This document shows, piece by piece, positions 1-11,318 of a stretch of 64,000 bases of DNA (positions within the stretch are counted from its first letter, which is position 1; each line of letters opens with the position of its first letter). Under the pieces are notes generated by a model that worked only from the letters and a program-made list of their open reading frames with translations, did no database searches and had not been told where the DNA came from. Source of the DNA: Paulinella micropora. Taxonomy: Eukaryota; Cercozoa; Imbricatea; Euglyphida; Paulinellidae. The stretch lies in the NCBI GenBank assembly GCA_019918135.1, contig WBZZ01002514.1, positions 1-64,000 of the forward strand. The letters are read 5' to 3'. The position numbers and the translations under genes are program-made.

Positions 1-319
1 AGGTAGCTCGTCGATCAATCGAAATTCTGCTCTCCATTCCTTGCCTTTTGCATCGACACAGGACATATGAGCAGGACGGCCGGGCAGGCCGCCTTCGAAG
101 TAATCTCCATCCACCTCTACTCTGGTCAAATTTCCACCTGCTAACATTTCCTCCACATGTGCTCGCTCATCCGGCCCTAGGTATTTAGTAGCCAAAGCAC
201 GAATATCCTTCTTCAGGCGCGGATTGACGAAGTAGCCGACTGGAAGCTTGGGAGGCATGTCGGTCGCTGTCATAAATAGAGAGAGAGATAGATAGATAGA
301 ACGAGAGAAAGAGAGAGAG

Positions 320-358
<39 letters not shown>

Positions 359-1972
359 AAGAGAAAGATAGATAATATTATTACCGGGGCGTCCGATAAA
401 CAAATTGATCGGTTCTCCTCTGGGATCATCACGCACTCCATGAAAATCCTGTGCGTCTCCCCAAGTAGCGATCTCTACAGTCGGCAAAGCGTCAGGATCT
501 TTCTTGGTGATTCTATATGCCAAGGGTTTGTTGTAGTTTTTGAAACTCTTGTTCATACACGGGCTAAAATGAGTCATCCAGTCGTAGTTACATCCGAGAA
601 CAACCAGCACATGCCTCTTCTTGTGCTGCTTCTTGAATGCAAGAATGAGCTTTAATAACGCTTGAGCGATGTTAGTTGTCAGGAAGGTGCTCTTCCACCC
701 GATATCCATAACTCGAAATTCCTGATCATCTCCATCGTGCCCGTGCCCTGGTGGCTTGCGATGTGACTCTACTTGGAAACGGATTCCTCTGTCAACGACA
801 TTGAGCCCAAGGAAACCCAGCATCGCCCACGCGGTGTTATCACCAGCTCCGTCCCACTCAAGATATAATTTCCACGCTTGCATTGTGCGAGGGTTCCAAA
901 GTTGCCAATGTAAAAGTGCGGCAAGCATAGTAATGTTGCTGTTCGCGCCGTGTTCTACCGCGCCTTCAAGGTACGTCAGAATAAAATGCGTATCGGTAGT
1001 GTAGCAGGTATTGATTCCAACGCAAAGGCGAAACACAATTTTTCCTTTGAAATCTTTCGCGGCGCGGCGGCAAGATGGGATCTTCACTGGCGGTTTCATA
1101 TCGGCTGATATGACTGTGGCAGCAAAATCTGCTGGTGCTGCCTTCTTGCGCTGCATGCTGGCAACGCGGCACGCCCTGTGAATTTTGTGATGAAGCCTGC
1201 TACGGCGACGCCATTCTTGAGCTTCTACTTCAGTCCTGAAACCGTTAGAATGATCAGCAGCAAGCTCTGTGCAGATCTCGCATTTTGAGAAATCTCCTTC
1301 TGCAAAACAAACCTGTAATAAGTAATGATAACGAAAATATGCATAATACCTCTGACAAACTTGACGTGCGGAAAATCCATGCGCCAAACTTTGTTGATCG
1401 TATTGTCTGTCGGAGGATTATTTGGATCAACTCGTTTCGAACAACCAAACCGAAGGCACATATCTTTCCAATTCTCGCGAACATAGTTTTGGACTCCTGC
1501 GTCCTGAGCCATTTCTTGCATCCTCCATATTCCGTCGCTGCATATCTCCGGGTAACTCTCCATGAACTTCTCGCAGAGTAATACTGCTACCACATCTTCT
1601 GTTTCAGGAACGGTTGAGTAGCTTTTTGTCAAAACCTTCGTGTTATTTGCAAGAAGTTTGTGTGCTCTTGACAAAACTTTATCACCGATCCCGTAGATAC
1701 GCTGCCAGGCTACTTTTCATCGTGTAGGGGCGCGTTGGATTCTTACGTGGTCTGCTGTAAGGAATTGGTGATAATCTCATGATGTTATACAACAGCTCAT
1801 TCGATTCCATAAGCTCGTCGAAGTTCAATCGAAGCTCGTTGGATAATTCCGCATCGTCCACGCCGACCAGAGGAGGAAGCAATCCAGGGTTGATAGATGC
1901 AGCATCACCGTTTGAATCGTATCTGAACACTCTTCGTCGACGTTCTACGCAAACAAGATCGCTTATGAACAT
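1..1972 (-). CDS. DUF7869-like protein, host multi-exon gene, cut by window edge
   Basis: A minus-strand gene split by short GT...AG introns that I place at about 267-384, 1300-1349 and 1713-1746; the 3' end lies outside the window. The largest exon carries a Cys motif (KCEICTEL) and then a segment with WDGAGDNTAW and GHGHDGDDQEF. These resemble the DN and GHTHxDxDxxF signatures of the DUF7869 family, which is found in many algae and animals and has no proven function. The last visible exon begins ATDMPPKLPVGYF and stays open to position 1. The gene may be continuous with the SET-like exons just upstream on the same strand. Coding frame and splice sites agree at the two best introns; the 34-base intron is the least certain. 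The family name is inference from motif spacing. Confidence 0.45.
277..379. repeat. GA/TA microsatellite inside an intron
   Basis: Alternating GATA, GAGA and TATA runs fill most of the 118-base intron of the leftmost gene. Confidence 0.85.
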
Positions 1973-2012
1973 TAACCAGCATGAACATAGACAGGTAGAG
2001 AAAAAAAATTAC

Positions 2013-3087
2013 CATGGAGCCAGTAGGAAGATATAGTCTAGAGCTGCTGCAGCTACTAACATCATATCCTGTAGTGACAGTAGAACTGTCTGACTGTTTC
2101 CAGCTGTCGAGGTTAGCATCAACGTCAGGAACACCTGCCTGTAAAAAAGAATCTTCTCAGTAATAATTTTCATTTATTTATTTTTTACCTGTGCATCACT
2201 CAAGCTTGATTTTTCTGTGATGACTGTAATGTCCGAGCTTTCCCTGGGCAGAAGCGTGCGGCGACTATCTGAAATTGAGGACACGCTGTCGAGAAGCTTC
2301 CTCTTTTTTTCCGGCGGAATAGATGATGACCTGGAGAGCGGTTGCTTTCCATCAGAACTAATACTGCTGACCGACGCTAAAAGTTCAACCTTTGCTTCAT
2401 GAAGCAAGGAAATTGACTTAAGTGGAAGCGGATGTTCTTTCTCAGGAACGATGAAACATACATGACCAATGTCAGTCTCGAACAGGAAAACTGGGATTTT
2501 AGCTCCTTCCTTGGCAGCCTCTTTCAACCAGACCGGATGTGCATCGCTTGGCAGCGTAGCTATCTCTAGGTCTGGATTAGGTGCATAGCTGAGCAAAATC
2601 TCTTGATCTTTCGATATTGCGGTGGTGACAGTCACAATAGGAGTACCCTTGCTGACCTGACATTATTTACAACAATATTTATAGAAAAAATACAACACAC
2701 GTAACAAAAACTTACATTGCATGGATGTATGTAACAACTAACATAATTTACCTTCACGTTCGGTCGGCAAGTGTCATCGTCGAGCTTGTTGAACCCTTGC
2801 GATGAAGAGTTGATGAGATGCATTGCATTCCTGCTCGATTCGTTAATGAATTTAATTGGATGCATCCCTGTTTGCAGGGAACTCCCAATTTTCATAGTGA
2901 AATGATCAGAAAATGCAGCATGATCTGCAGCACGCAAAGACTTTCCTCCTGGTTCGAGGAGCCCAAGCTGAAAAGAAGGAGGAAGGTATTTATCAGCAAA
3001 GACTCCGTAGCCACCACCACGGTGTGCCACATATATCGGCGCCTTGCTAGCCCTCAGCATGGCATACCTAAAGTTTGAAATACACAT
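2013..3087 (-). CDS. SET-domain-like protein, host multi-exon gene
   Basis: Three exons are visible: 3087-2752, 2656-2189 and 2138-2013, with introns of 95 and 50 bases that keep the frame. The first exon has YVAHRGGGYGVFAD, like the GxGxF start of SET domains. It then has INESSRNAMHLIN and DTCRPNVK, which fill the place of the NHxCxPN motif. After the intron, TVTTAISKDQEILLSYA matches the closing I..GEEL.Y.Y element. SET proteins transfer methyl groups to lysine. The canonical NHS/C and GEEL residues are substituted, so activity is doubtful. The second exon continues into a Ser/Lys-rich tail. The last exon ends at a good GT donor, so this could be the 5' part of the same transcript as the DUF7869-like gene. 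Confidence 0.45.
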
Positions 3088-3149
3088 GAAAAAAATGGCA
3101 GCGCTTCCCGTTAGAGGGAATCACTAAAAAAAAAAAAAGGACAGAGAAA

Positions 3150-3240
3150 GGCTCACTGATAGAAGGCCACACACACTAGCTAGTTATACTAAAGCTAGTA
3201 TCTATACTCCCCTCTTTAAACTATGCTATATAATAATAAC

Positions 3241-3293
<53 letters not shown>

Positions 3294-3413
3294 TAATAAC
3301 AATAATAATAATAATAATAGATTTATCAGTCAATTGGCCTTTGATCCTGTCGGACATGTGCCTCCATTGGTAGCACGGGGCCGTTCGGTGACGCGGCTCC
3401 GCTCCAAAGACTC

Positions 3414-3501
<88 letters not shown>

Positions 3502-3622
3502 GTGCTTCTCAGTCAATGGCGAATGCATTTCTGCACATGTGCCTCCATCGTCTCACCCGTGAGGGGAGTACGAAGATTTGACGATAGGCTCTACTGACAC
3601 CCCCGCAAGGCAGCTCCAAGCA
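3150..3622 (-). repeat. SINE-like dispersed repeat, inverted copy 1
   Basis: Read on the minus strand this matches the tail and body of the copy at 6,212-6,694. Shared parts are the body around CACGGGTGAGACGATGGAGG, the expanded ATT microsatellites, and the end piece running through GTGGCCTTCTATCAGTGAGC. It lacks the tRNA-like head and carries an extra, more diverged body segment (about 3,320-3,412) between two AAT blocks. The two copies face opposite ways and bracket 3 kb of host DNA. Confidence 0.7.
3228..3320. repeat. AAT trinucleotide microsatellite
   Basis: About 30 AAT/AAC units within the SINE-like repeat. Further AAT runs lie at about 3,414-3,501 and 3,626-3,680. Confidence 0.95.
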
Positions 3623-3624
3623 AC

Positions 3625-3679
<55 letters not shown>

Positions 3680-3688
3680 TATTGAAGA

Positions 3689-4891
3689 GGAAATGCAAAA
3701 TCATGCCGGTCAGTTTCACAAACTTTTGTGCAGAGTTTTTTCCACAGATTGTTGTGTACAGAAGAAAAGAATAGCATTCCCGCTCATTCTGAGCTGGGAA
3801 AAGAGCGGGAATGCTGTTACATCTTCTCGAAATGTCATGCTCTCAATAAAATCTCTGCACAAAAGTTTGCAAAACAGCAATCCAAAAACGAGTTTCATCG
3901 AATTGCTGGTTTGTGAAAAATAGATTAAGCTGGGTCGTGCAATGTTAGGAAATGACATTTATAGCTTCAACAAACACGTTGAAGCAGAAACATGCAAGGG
4001 ATGACATGAGTTGAGAGTACGTACTAGGAAGGAAATGCAAAATCATGCCGGTCGGTTTTCACAAACTTTTGTGCAGAGTTTTTTCCATAGATTGTTGTGT
4101 ACAGAAGAAAAGAATAGCATTCCCGCTCATTCTGAGCTGGGAAAAGAGCGGGAATGCTGTTACATCTTCTCGTAATGTCATGCTCTTAATAAAATCTCTG
4201 CACAAAAGTTTGCAAAACAGCAGTCCGAAAACGAGTTTCATCGAATTGCTGGTTTGTGAAAAATAGATTAAGCTGGGTCGTGCAATGTTAGGAAATGACA
4301 TTTATAGCTTCAACAAACACGTTATAGCAGAAACATGCAAGGGATGACATGAGTTGAGAGTACGTAGGAAGGAAATGCAAAATCATGCCGGTCGGTTTTC
4401 ACAAACTTTTGTGCAGAGTTTTTCCACAGATTGTTGTGTACAGAAAAAAAGAATAGCATTCCCGCTCATTCTGAGCTGGGAAAAGAGCGGGAATGCTGTT
4501 ACATTTTCTCGAAATGTCATGTTCTCAATAAAATCTCTGCACAAAAGTTTGCAAAACAGCAATCCAAAAACGAGTTTCATCGAATTGCTGGTTTATGAAA
4601 AATAGATTAAGCTGGGTCGTGCAATGTTAGGAAATGACATTTATAGCTTCAACAAACACGTTATAGCAGAAACGTGCAAGGGATGACATGAGTTGAGAGT
4701 ACGTAGGAAGGAAATGCAAAATCATGCCGGTCGCTTTTCACAAACTTTTGTGCAGAGTTTTTTCCACAGATTGTTGTGTACAGAAAAAAAGAATAGCATT
4801 CCCGCTCATTCTGAGCTGGGGAAAGAGCGGGAATGCTGTTACATCTTCTCGAAATGTCATGCTCTTAATAAAATCTCTGCACAAAAGTTTG
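3689..4891. repeat. 340-bp tandem satellite with nested inverted repeats
   Basis: Units begin (AAATGCAAAATCATGCCGGT) at 3,691, 4,033, 4,373 and 4,712, so the period is 339-342 bases with about 3.6 copies. Each unit holds outer arms CAAACTTTTGTGCAGAG / CTCTGCACAAAAGTTTG about 150 bases apart, and inner arms AGCATTCCCGCT / AGCGGGAATGCT. The array stops exactly at the right outer arm of the fourth copy. The copies differ by only a few bases, so the array is young. The 150-base hairpin unit resembles a MITE. Confidence 0.9.
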
Positions 4892-5023
4892 ATAATAACA
4901 CGACCCTTTTTCCACACGTTCAAATTTCAGACCGGCCCGAGAAAAATTTTAAGGTTGAAGGCGCTGACTGGTAGTTATGTCTTTGGAATTCAACTCATTT
5001 TGCTCGTTTGTCAACGTGTAGGA

Positions 5024-6160
5024 TCACTTTCTGACTCTGGCATGTCTACGAAGCACATTGCCAAGACTCTGCAAGCCATTCTCAAAAATTCGCGTGGGGA
5101 ATTGTTCCTTAAAATCAACGGGTCTGCAGACGTGCTGCCCTTTGATTGTGTGGAGATTCCCCACGCCGTCTTTTGCAAGCATGATCTGGTATATGCTTGC
5201 TCACTTACTTACTTACTTATTTATTTAATGTGCAACATGCAGGGCAAAGGCGATTTGGAGGAGTTGGTCCGCGGCTTCAGCTACACCTGGAATGCACAAG
5301 ATATTATGTATGTATGTATGTATTTATAATGCATGCATCGTAGGGATCCTGCTCAAGAATAAGCCTGTGCCCTGGGACGACGGATTGGGAGAAGCTCCTC
5401 CCGCAAAAAGGCAGAAGAGACAGGAGAAGGAGAAGGAGAAGGAGAAGAAGGAGAAGCAAAAAAAGAAGGACAAAGGGAAGGAGAAGGAGAAGGAGCAGAA
5501 GAAGGAGGAGGAGAAGAAGAAGAAGGAGGAGAAGAAGAAGAAGAAGGATGAAAAGGAGAAGAAGGAGGAGGAGAAGAAGAAGAAGGAGGAGGAGGAGGAG
5601 AAGAAGAAGAAGGAGGAGGAGGAGGAGAAGAAGAAGAAGGAGGAGGAGGAGCAGAAGAAGAAGAAGAAGAAGGAGGAGAAGAAGAAGAAGAAGAAGAGGG
5701 AGAAGGAGGAGGAGGAGGAGGAGAAGAAGAAGAAGAAGAAGGAGGAGGAGGAGAAGGAGAAGAAGGAGGAGGAGAAGAAGAAGAAGGAGGAGGAGGAGGA
5801 GAAGGAGGAGGAGAAGAAGAAGAAGAAGAAGGAGGAGGAGGAGAAGAAGAAGAAGGAGGAGGAGGAGAAGAAGAAGAAGGAGGAGGAGGAGAAGAAGAAG
5901 AAGGAGGAGGAGAAGAAGAAGAAGGAGGAGGAGGAGAGGAAGAAGAAGAAGGAGGAGGAGGAGGAGAGGAAGAAGAAGGAGGAAGAGGAGAGGAAGAAGG
6001 AGGAGGAAGAGAGGAAGAAGATGGAGGAGGAGGAGAGGAAGAAGAAGGAAGAGGAGGATGACCAGCTGAGTGGGTTTCCCCCTCTGGATTCGGGGAAGGT
6101 TCGCGTGTGGGCCCACAAAGGAATTTTCACATTCCTATCCGGATTAGATTATCAAGACTG
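5024..6160 (+). CDS. Unrecognised host protein with long Lys/Glu tract
   Basis: The first visible exon (an ATG lies at 5,042; an AG acceptor-like site lies just before 5,024) encodes MSTKHIAKTLQAILKN and ends at 5,188. A 54-base intron (5,189-5,242) leads to GKGDLEELVRGFSYTWNAQD. A second intron of about 46 bases (5,312-5,357) is the best frame-consistent choice, but several GTATGTAT donors make it uncertain. The last exon opens with NKPVPWDDG, then encodes roughly 220 residues of almost pure Lys and Glu, then DDQLSGFPPLDSGKVRVW. The start of the gene was probably upstream of the satellite. I do not recognise the folded part. The charged tract would form a long single helix or a nucleolar/nuclear targeting tail. 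Confidence 0.5.
5419..6060 (+). repeat. Polypurine AAG/GAG tract
   Basis: About 640 bases consist almost only of A and G on the plus strand, built from AAG and GAG triplets in the frame of the Lys/Glu protein. The complementary strand is pure pyrimidine. Long open frames of Leu, Ser or Arg in other frames here are artefacts of the repeat. Confidence 0.95.
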
Positions 6161-6172
6161 GTATTATTATTA

Positions 6173-6210
<38 letters not shown>

Positions 6211-6211
6211 G

Positions 6212-6681
<470 letters not shown>

Positions 6682-6694
<13 letters not shown>

Positions 6695-8112
6695 ACAACG
6701 ACTACCAATCTTTGCTGCATCTCCGCCTTTTTTTCCAGCAGCCGGTACGCGTTTACATTCCGCAAAACAACGACGTGTTCGTCTCCTACAAGCTTGCAGA
6801 AGGACCGAAGTAACTGCCCCAGCTGCAACGGGACCACGCCGGCCAGGCAAACCCACGGCTGCAGCGAAGAAAAACTCTCTTGCGAATTCTTCTTTACTTG
6901 CTGCGAGAGCCAAGCCAGCAAGAAATCTGCGTCGGTTGGCTCAAAGCAGCCACCTAGCACGGCGCGCCAGCCCGGCGGGCCGTCTTCTTCCGGAGCCGGC
7001 AGGCCGGCGGGCGGCCTCGTCGTCGGGAAAAGAAAACGCTCTAGGGTAGCCGCGTCGACCGGTTTGGCACACTTGCGCTCCCAGATCTTGAAGATATTCG
7101 GTTCCTGTTTGTACATCAACGCCCAGTCGCTTGGCACTAGGCTGTGTTGATTGTACCTTCGACGCATTTCCTGTAGCTTGATCAGCTGTGTGTACCGAAC
7201 TTGCTCGCTCGTGTTGCCGAGCACTTGGCGCAGGGCAGAGACCCGGACCGCGACGTGCGCGGGGCCCAGCGCCAACCACCAGTGAGACAGCGCGTCGCCC
7301 ACGTCTTGCCAAAAAAGGGCGTTTGGTTCTACGTCAAGGGGAAAAAGCTGTCGGAAATCTTGTGCGTAGTCCTCCGGCTGGAGGCTGGAGCCGGCTTCTA
7401 CCCTTATCCGCGCGGCGAAGCGTTGCATGTAGACACTGTGCTGCACCGCGCGCGTGTTGGCGGGGCTGACCAGCCACGTTTCTTGCCAGGCTAGCTTAGA
7501 TAGAAGCGACGTCTGCGAGGCCTTGCGGCTGCGGGCTAAAAAGTGCTCGCGTTCCTTACTGGGCAAATTGCTCTTCCAGACGCAACGAGCCAGTTCCTTC
7601 AGGTACCAGCAGGGATCCTGGACTCTGAAACGTCCGCCGTAGTCTTTTGGCGGGTTTGTTTCGAGGTACTCCACCAACTTCCACAGCAGGTACAGATAAT
7701 ACATGGGCGCGGGGTTTGTCTCGCTCGCACGCGCAAGTTCGAGGGCGGCGATCCAATATAAGCAAGCAAGCTCTGCGTTGCAAGCGGGAACGCCGCGGCC
7801 GGACTTGATACAGCAGCCCAGGAAGAACAGCCCCTCTGGCTGCCAAAACACGGGCTTGCGGCGAAGTCTCTCCACTGCCAGGAGGTCGTTTTCCTTAGTC
7901 TTTGTCGCGAACAATCGCTGAGCCTCCTCCAGCTCGGCCGCCCCGGGCAGAGCTCTTGCGCCGTCAGGAGCATCCGGTCTAGAGCTCACGACGTGCCAGA
8001 GCTCGGCCGACGCTCGTGCCCAGGCCTGCGCCTGTGTGGTATTCGTTGCGTTGAGTGAGACCGGTAGAGCGCCCTGGTCACCGCCTAACTCTGGTTGGGA
8101 CTGGTTTTCCAT
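6682..8112 (-). CDS. Hypothetical protein with one Sel1-like segment
   Basis: The ATG of MENQSQPELGG is chosen as start because everything upstream in frame is low-complexity intergenic sequence. The product is about 476 residues, mostly helical. EGLFFLGCCIKSGRGVP followed by LYWIAALELA looks like one Sel1/TPR-like helix pair, and the rest is unrecognised. It is transcribed away from the Sel1 protein at 8,450, so the two share a 340-base divergent spacer. The extreme 3' end reaches into the SINE-like repeat, so the original C-terminus is probably lost. Confidence 0.6.
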
Positions 8113-8449
8113 TTCGTGCTCCAACCAAAAGGTGCCTAGTATGTTTGCAATAACAGGAATTAGCTGCAAGTTTGGTTCCTCCTTGTCGATTCTTCTTCCC
8201 CCCCCTTTCCCTCTCCAATCTTCTTTGCCCCCCTCCCCCTTCTCCCCCTTCCCCCACGCGCCTGCTCTGCCCCTCTCCTTGTAAGCGAGAGAGAAAGAGA
8301 GAGAGAGAGGGAGCAAGAGAAAAAGGGGGGGGGGCGCCCCCCCCCTCTCCTTTGTAACGCACTAAGAGCATGTTTTTGGTCTAGTCGAGCTAGCAAAAAT
8401 CTAAAACATTAATTCTTGTATTAGGTCTTAGGTCTTGCACGCCTCCCAA
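8113..8449. promoter_or_regulatory. Divergent intergenic spacer with C/G palindrome
   Basis: Between two outward-facing Sel1-type genes. It holds a C/T-rich run, a GAGAGA run, and a G-run/CGCC/C-run palindrome near 8,325-8,347. The same palindrome type recurs at about 15,780, 21,310, 25,265, 49,185, 51,210, 62,090 and 63,640. Confidence 0.5.
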
Positions 8450-9406
8450 ATGGTAACTGGTCCTAGCCGCCAAAACAATCGACACCCGAGCCGCCGGCTC
8501 GGCACAGCAGAACTGCAAACGATACTGGCAGGGGCAATACGCGAGAGGTTGCATCGAGTGACAAAAGCAGCTGAAGAAGGTGACGTCGAGGCCCAAGCGT
8601 GCCTGGCGGAAATGTACCTGCACGGCAGTCCAACGGACGGCGTTTCCAGAGACATTGCCAAGGCAGTAGAACTCTTCAAACTATCAGCGGAGGGAGGGGA
8701 TTCACACGCACAGTTTTGCCTATCATCCATTTATACTTACGGAACTGGCGTGGAGCGGGACTTGGTTCAGGCAGCGCAGTGGCTTACGCGCGCGGCGAAA
8801 CAAGGAAACGCAGAAGCACAGCGTTGGCTGGGGGCGTGTTATATGAAGGGGAAAGGAGTCGTGAAAAACAAAGTCGAGGCCGCGAAATGGTACACGTCAG
8901 CGTCTGAGCTTGGACAGACGGACGCGCAGTTTCGTCTGGCCCGGTGCTACATGAATGGCCAAGGCGTGGCCAAAGATGAAGCCAAAGCCGCGCAGTGGTA
9001 CGAGCGCGCCGCTTTGAAGGGGAACGCAGAGGCGCAGCTGTGGCTGGGCGACTGCTACTCGAGAGGCAAGGGGGTCCCCCTAAACGAGGCCAGGGCTTTC
9101 CGCTTGTACCAAAAAGCAGCTTCCAAGAATTTGGCGGGCGCGCAGCTGCGGCTGGGGGCTTGCTATATGTACGGGATGGGGACGCCCAAGAATCAGACCA
9201 AGGCGTGTGAATTCTACCAAAAAGCGGCGTTGCAAGGCAATGACGAAGGACAGTTCAGGCTTGGGTTATGCTACTGCTCTGGCGAGGGGGTGCGCATAGA
9301 CAAAGCCGAATCCGCAGCCTGGATCGGCAAGGCCGCAGCGCAGGGCCATGCCAACGCTCGATGCTTGCTAGGCGCTTACGTCCAAACACCACTACCTTCC
9401 ATTTAA
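8450..9406 (+). CDS. Sel1-repeat protein
   Basis: About 318 residues starting MVTGPSRQNN. It contains about seven tandem Sel1-like repeats of 36 residues, each with the pattern A...LG.CY..G.GV..D..KA..WY..AA.QG (for example LGACYMKGKGVVKNKVEAA). Sel1 repeats form alpha-helical solenoids that act as protein-binding scaffolds. They are common in bacterial effectors and also occur in giant viruses. No enzyme domain or membrane segment is seen. The stop codon overlaps an AATAAA-type signal. The gene looks whole. A degraded relative lies at 22,133. Confidence 0.85.
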   Translation: MVTGPSRQNNRHPSRRLGTAELQTILAGAIRERLHRVTKAAEEGDVEAQACLAEMYLHGSPTDGVSRDIAKAVELFKLSAEGGDSHAQFCLSSIYTYGTGVERDLVQAAQWLTRAAKQGNAEAQRWLGACYMKGKGVVKNKVEAAKWYTSASELGQTDAQFRLARCYMNGQGVAKDEAKAAQWYERAALKGNAEAQLWLGDCYSRGKGVPLNEARAFRLYQKAASKNLAGAQLRLGACYMYGMGTPKNQTKACEFYQKAALQGNDEGQFRLGLCYCSGEGVRIDKAESAAWIGKAAAQGHANARCLLGAYVQTPLPSI

Positions 9407-9429
9407 TAAAAGAATAGTTTCAAAACAAA

Positions 9430-10510
9430 ACCGCGCCAGGGTGTGACTAGTGAATTAATTTAATAACTTGTGTAGAATTTTCGTTGTGCCAAAACTTGTT
9501 GGTTTGCGGCAAAACCCGTGGATTTTCCGGTTTTATGCAAAACCCGGTCGTTTTCAAGTGAATCCGAACTTTTTTCCGAATCCGCCAAGGTGGAAGAAAA
9601 CTTTTTTTTCTGGGAACACAACCTCCCCTTCCCCCAGGGGGGGGCCTCCTCTCAAGGGGGGGGGGGTGAGACAGAAAAAGAAAAAATCAATTGCGGGGCT
9701 TTTCTGCAAAAACCCGGGCGTTTTTCCGCGAATTTGCCGGGCGGAGCGTTTGGCCGCGAATTCGCCGGCTTTGCGGCAAAAACAATGGGTTATACGGAAG
9801 ATTTTGGGGTTCTGCGGGGAAGCCGCAAGTTTGTGGCCAAAACGCACGGTTTTTGCGGGGGAACGCGCAGAATGCAGGAAACGTCCGGGTTGGCGGGCAC
9901 TATACAATTTGTTTTCTTTCTTTCCCCCCCCACCCCTTCAGGGGTGACAGGGGCGGGGGGGGGAGGGGGGAGGGTGTGCCTAAAAAATATTTTAATCTAC
10001 CCTTTCCGAATCCGACGGATTCGGAAAAAACAGTCGGATTCACTGGAAAGACGTCCGGATTTTGCGGGAAGGCCGCAAATTTGCGGCCAAAACACTCGGT
10101 TTTTGCGGGGACCGCGCAAATTGAGGGGAAACGCCCGTATTGGCGGGCAGCGTAAAATTTATTCTCTTTCCTTTCTCTTCCCCCTCCCCGCCCCTCTCCC
10201 TGAGGGAAAGAGGGGGGGGGGGGGGGGGGGGGGTTGGTGACTAAAAAATATTTTAATCCGCCCTTTCCGAATCCGACGGATTCGGAAAAACAGACGGATT
10301 CACTGGAAAACTTCCGGGTCTTGCGGAGAGGCTGAAAATTTGGGGCCAAAACAGTCGGTTTTTGCGGGGAAACACGCAGATCTGCCGCAAAACGCATGGA
10401 TTTTGCGGAAACCCGCAAATTCGCGAGAGAAAGAGGGCCAGAAAAAGGCAGTGCTTCCGGGTTTTCCGGCAGAAATGACCACATCACTTCCGAAATTCGA
10501 CTATATCACG
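9430..10510. repeat. Degenerate 260-bp tandem repeat with perfect palindromes
   Basis: Three to four diverged units. CCGAATCCGACGGATTCGG, a perfect palindrome, recurs at 10,006 and 10,267, so the period is about 261 bases. Each unit also has GGCCAAAACxxxCGGTTTTTGCGGG, an AATATTTTAAT motif, and a C-run/G-run hairpin. Open frames across the region follow the repeat and look non-coding. Confidence 0.8.
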
Positions 10511-10514
10511 CCCC

Positions 10515-11216
10515 GCGAGAGAGTGCAAAAAAAAAAGAATATTTTTTTTAAATTAAAAGTTCGACAAAGTATTACACTTGGCAGGGACAAGGGGTTTCTG
10601 CTTTTGTCATTTCTACTAAAGGAACTAGCAGCTGCGAGCGCATCTCCTTCCAACAAGCGTAGCTATAGCGTGTTGACAAGCCCACGTCCACGCGGAGGGC
10701 CAGCTCTTGGCACAAGATCCCCAAACGACGCGGGGTTTCCGTATCTTGAAGTACATAGCCGGAACCCTTGTAGGCGGCCGCCTCGACGCGATCAAATAGC
10801 ATGGCCACGTAGCCAGCCAGCCCGCGCCGGAAGTCCTTGGCGCAATATGCCACCTCACCCAGTGGCGACTTAAAGCAACGCAAGAGCGCCCGGCGCAGCT
10901 GCTCCAGGGCGCCGCGCTTCCACCGCCCCGGTGTATTCAAGGTTCGGCCGTTGGGATGTCATGTTCATACAAACGCTTAGGCCGAGGACATCTTAGATTG
11001 TAGCGCCGGGGTGCAGGCGCAGTTCTTGTACACCAGGCAGATTGACGGTTTCGGCTATAGTTGAGCGTGAGCGACGTGCAGAGCTGGGGGTAAACTACTA
11101 GCTCCTCGGCGGAGGATAAGACGTTCTCGACAGCAAAGGACGCCGAGTCTACGAAAGCGTCGTAGATTTTAGAAGCGCCCTCGACTTTCTCAACCAAGTC
11201 GTGCCCCGAGCCAACA
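10515..11216. pseudogene. Mosaic of scraps from two other genes of the element
   Basis: Minus-strand pieces (RRGLAGYVAMLFDRVEAAAY, GYVLQDTETPRRLGILCQE) match the F-box/LRR protein at 30,431-32,746, but with the intervening parts missing. At 11,128-11,214 the plus strand is nearly identical to the 3' part of the coiled-coil gene (18,388-18,475). The pieces are abutted in new order, so this is a recombination mosaic and not a simple duplicate. It is broken. Confidence 0.75.
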
Positions 11217-11318
11217 CCGCCACAAGCGCCGCCTTACAGAATCAAATACTGTTAGTACACCCGATACCTAATTTCCTTTTTTTTTTTAATTTTCTTTCTT
11301 AAATCGCGTAAATATCTA

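Noticed and set aside
3223-3777. Poly-Asn, poly-Ile and poly-Leu frames
   Set aside because: They are readings of AAT/ATT microsatellites inside the SINE-like repeat.
3689-4891. CRISPR-like array
   Set aside because: Units are 340 bases and nearly identical throughout, without short repeats separated by unique spacers.
5304-6130. Long minus-strand frames rich in Leu or Ser/Phe and a plus frame of almost pure Arg
   Set aside because: They are the other frames of the AAG/GAG purine tract that encodes Lys/Glu in the real gene frame.
9468-10487. Several long overlapping open frames on both strands
   Set aside because: They follow a 260-bp tandem repeat, have odd composition (Phe, Gly, Pro, Arg), and no frame is favoured.
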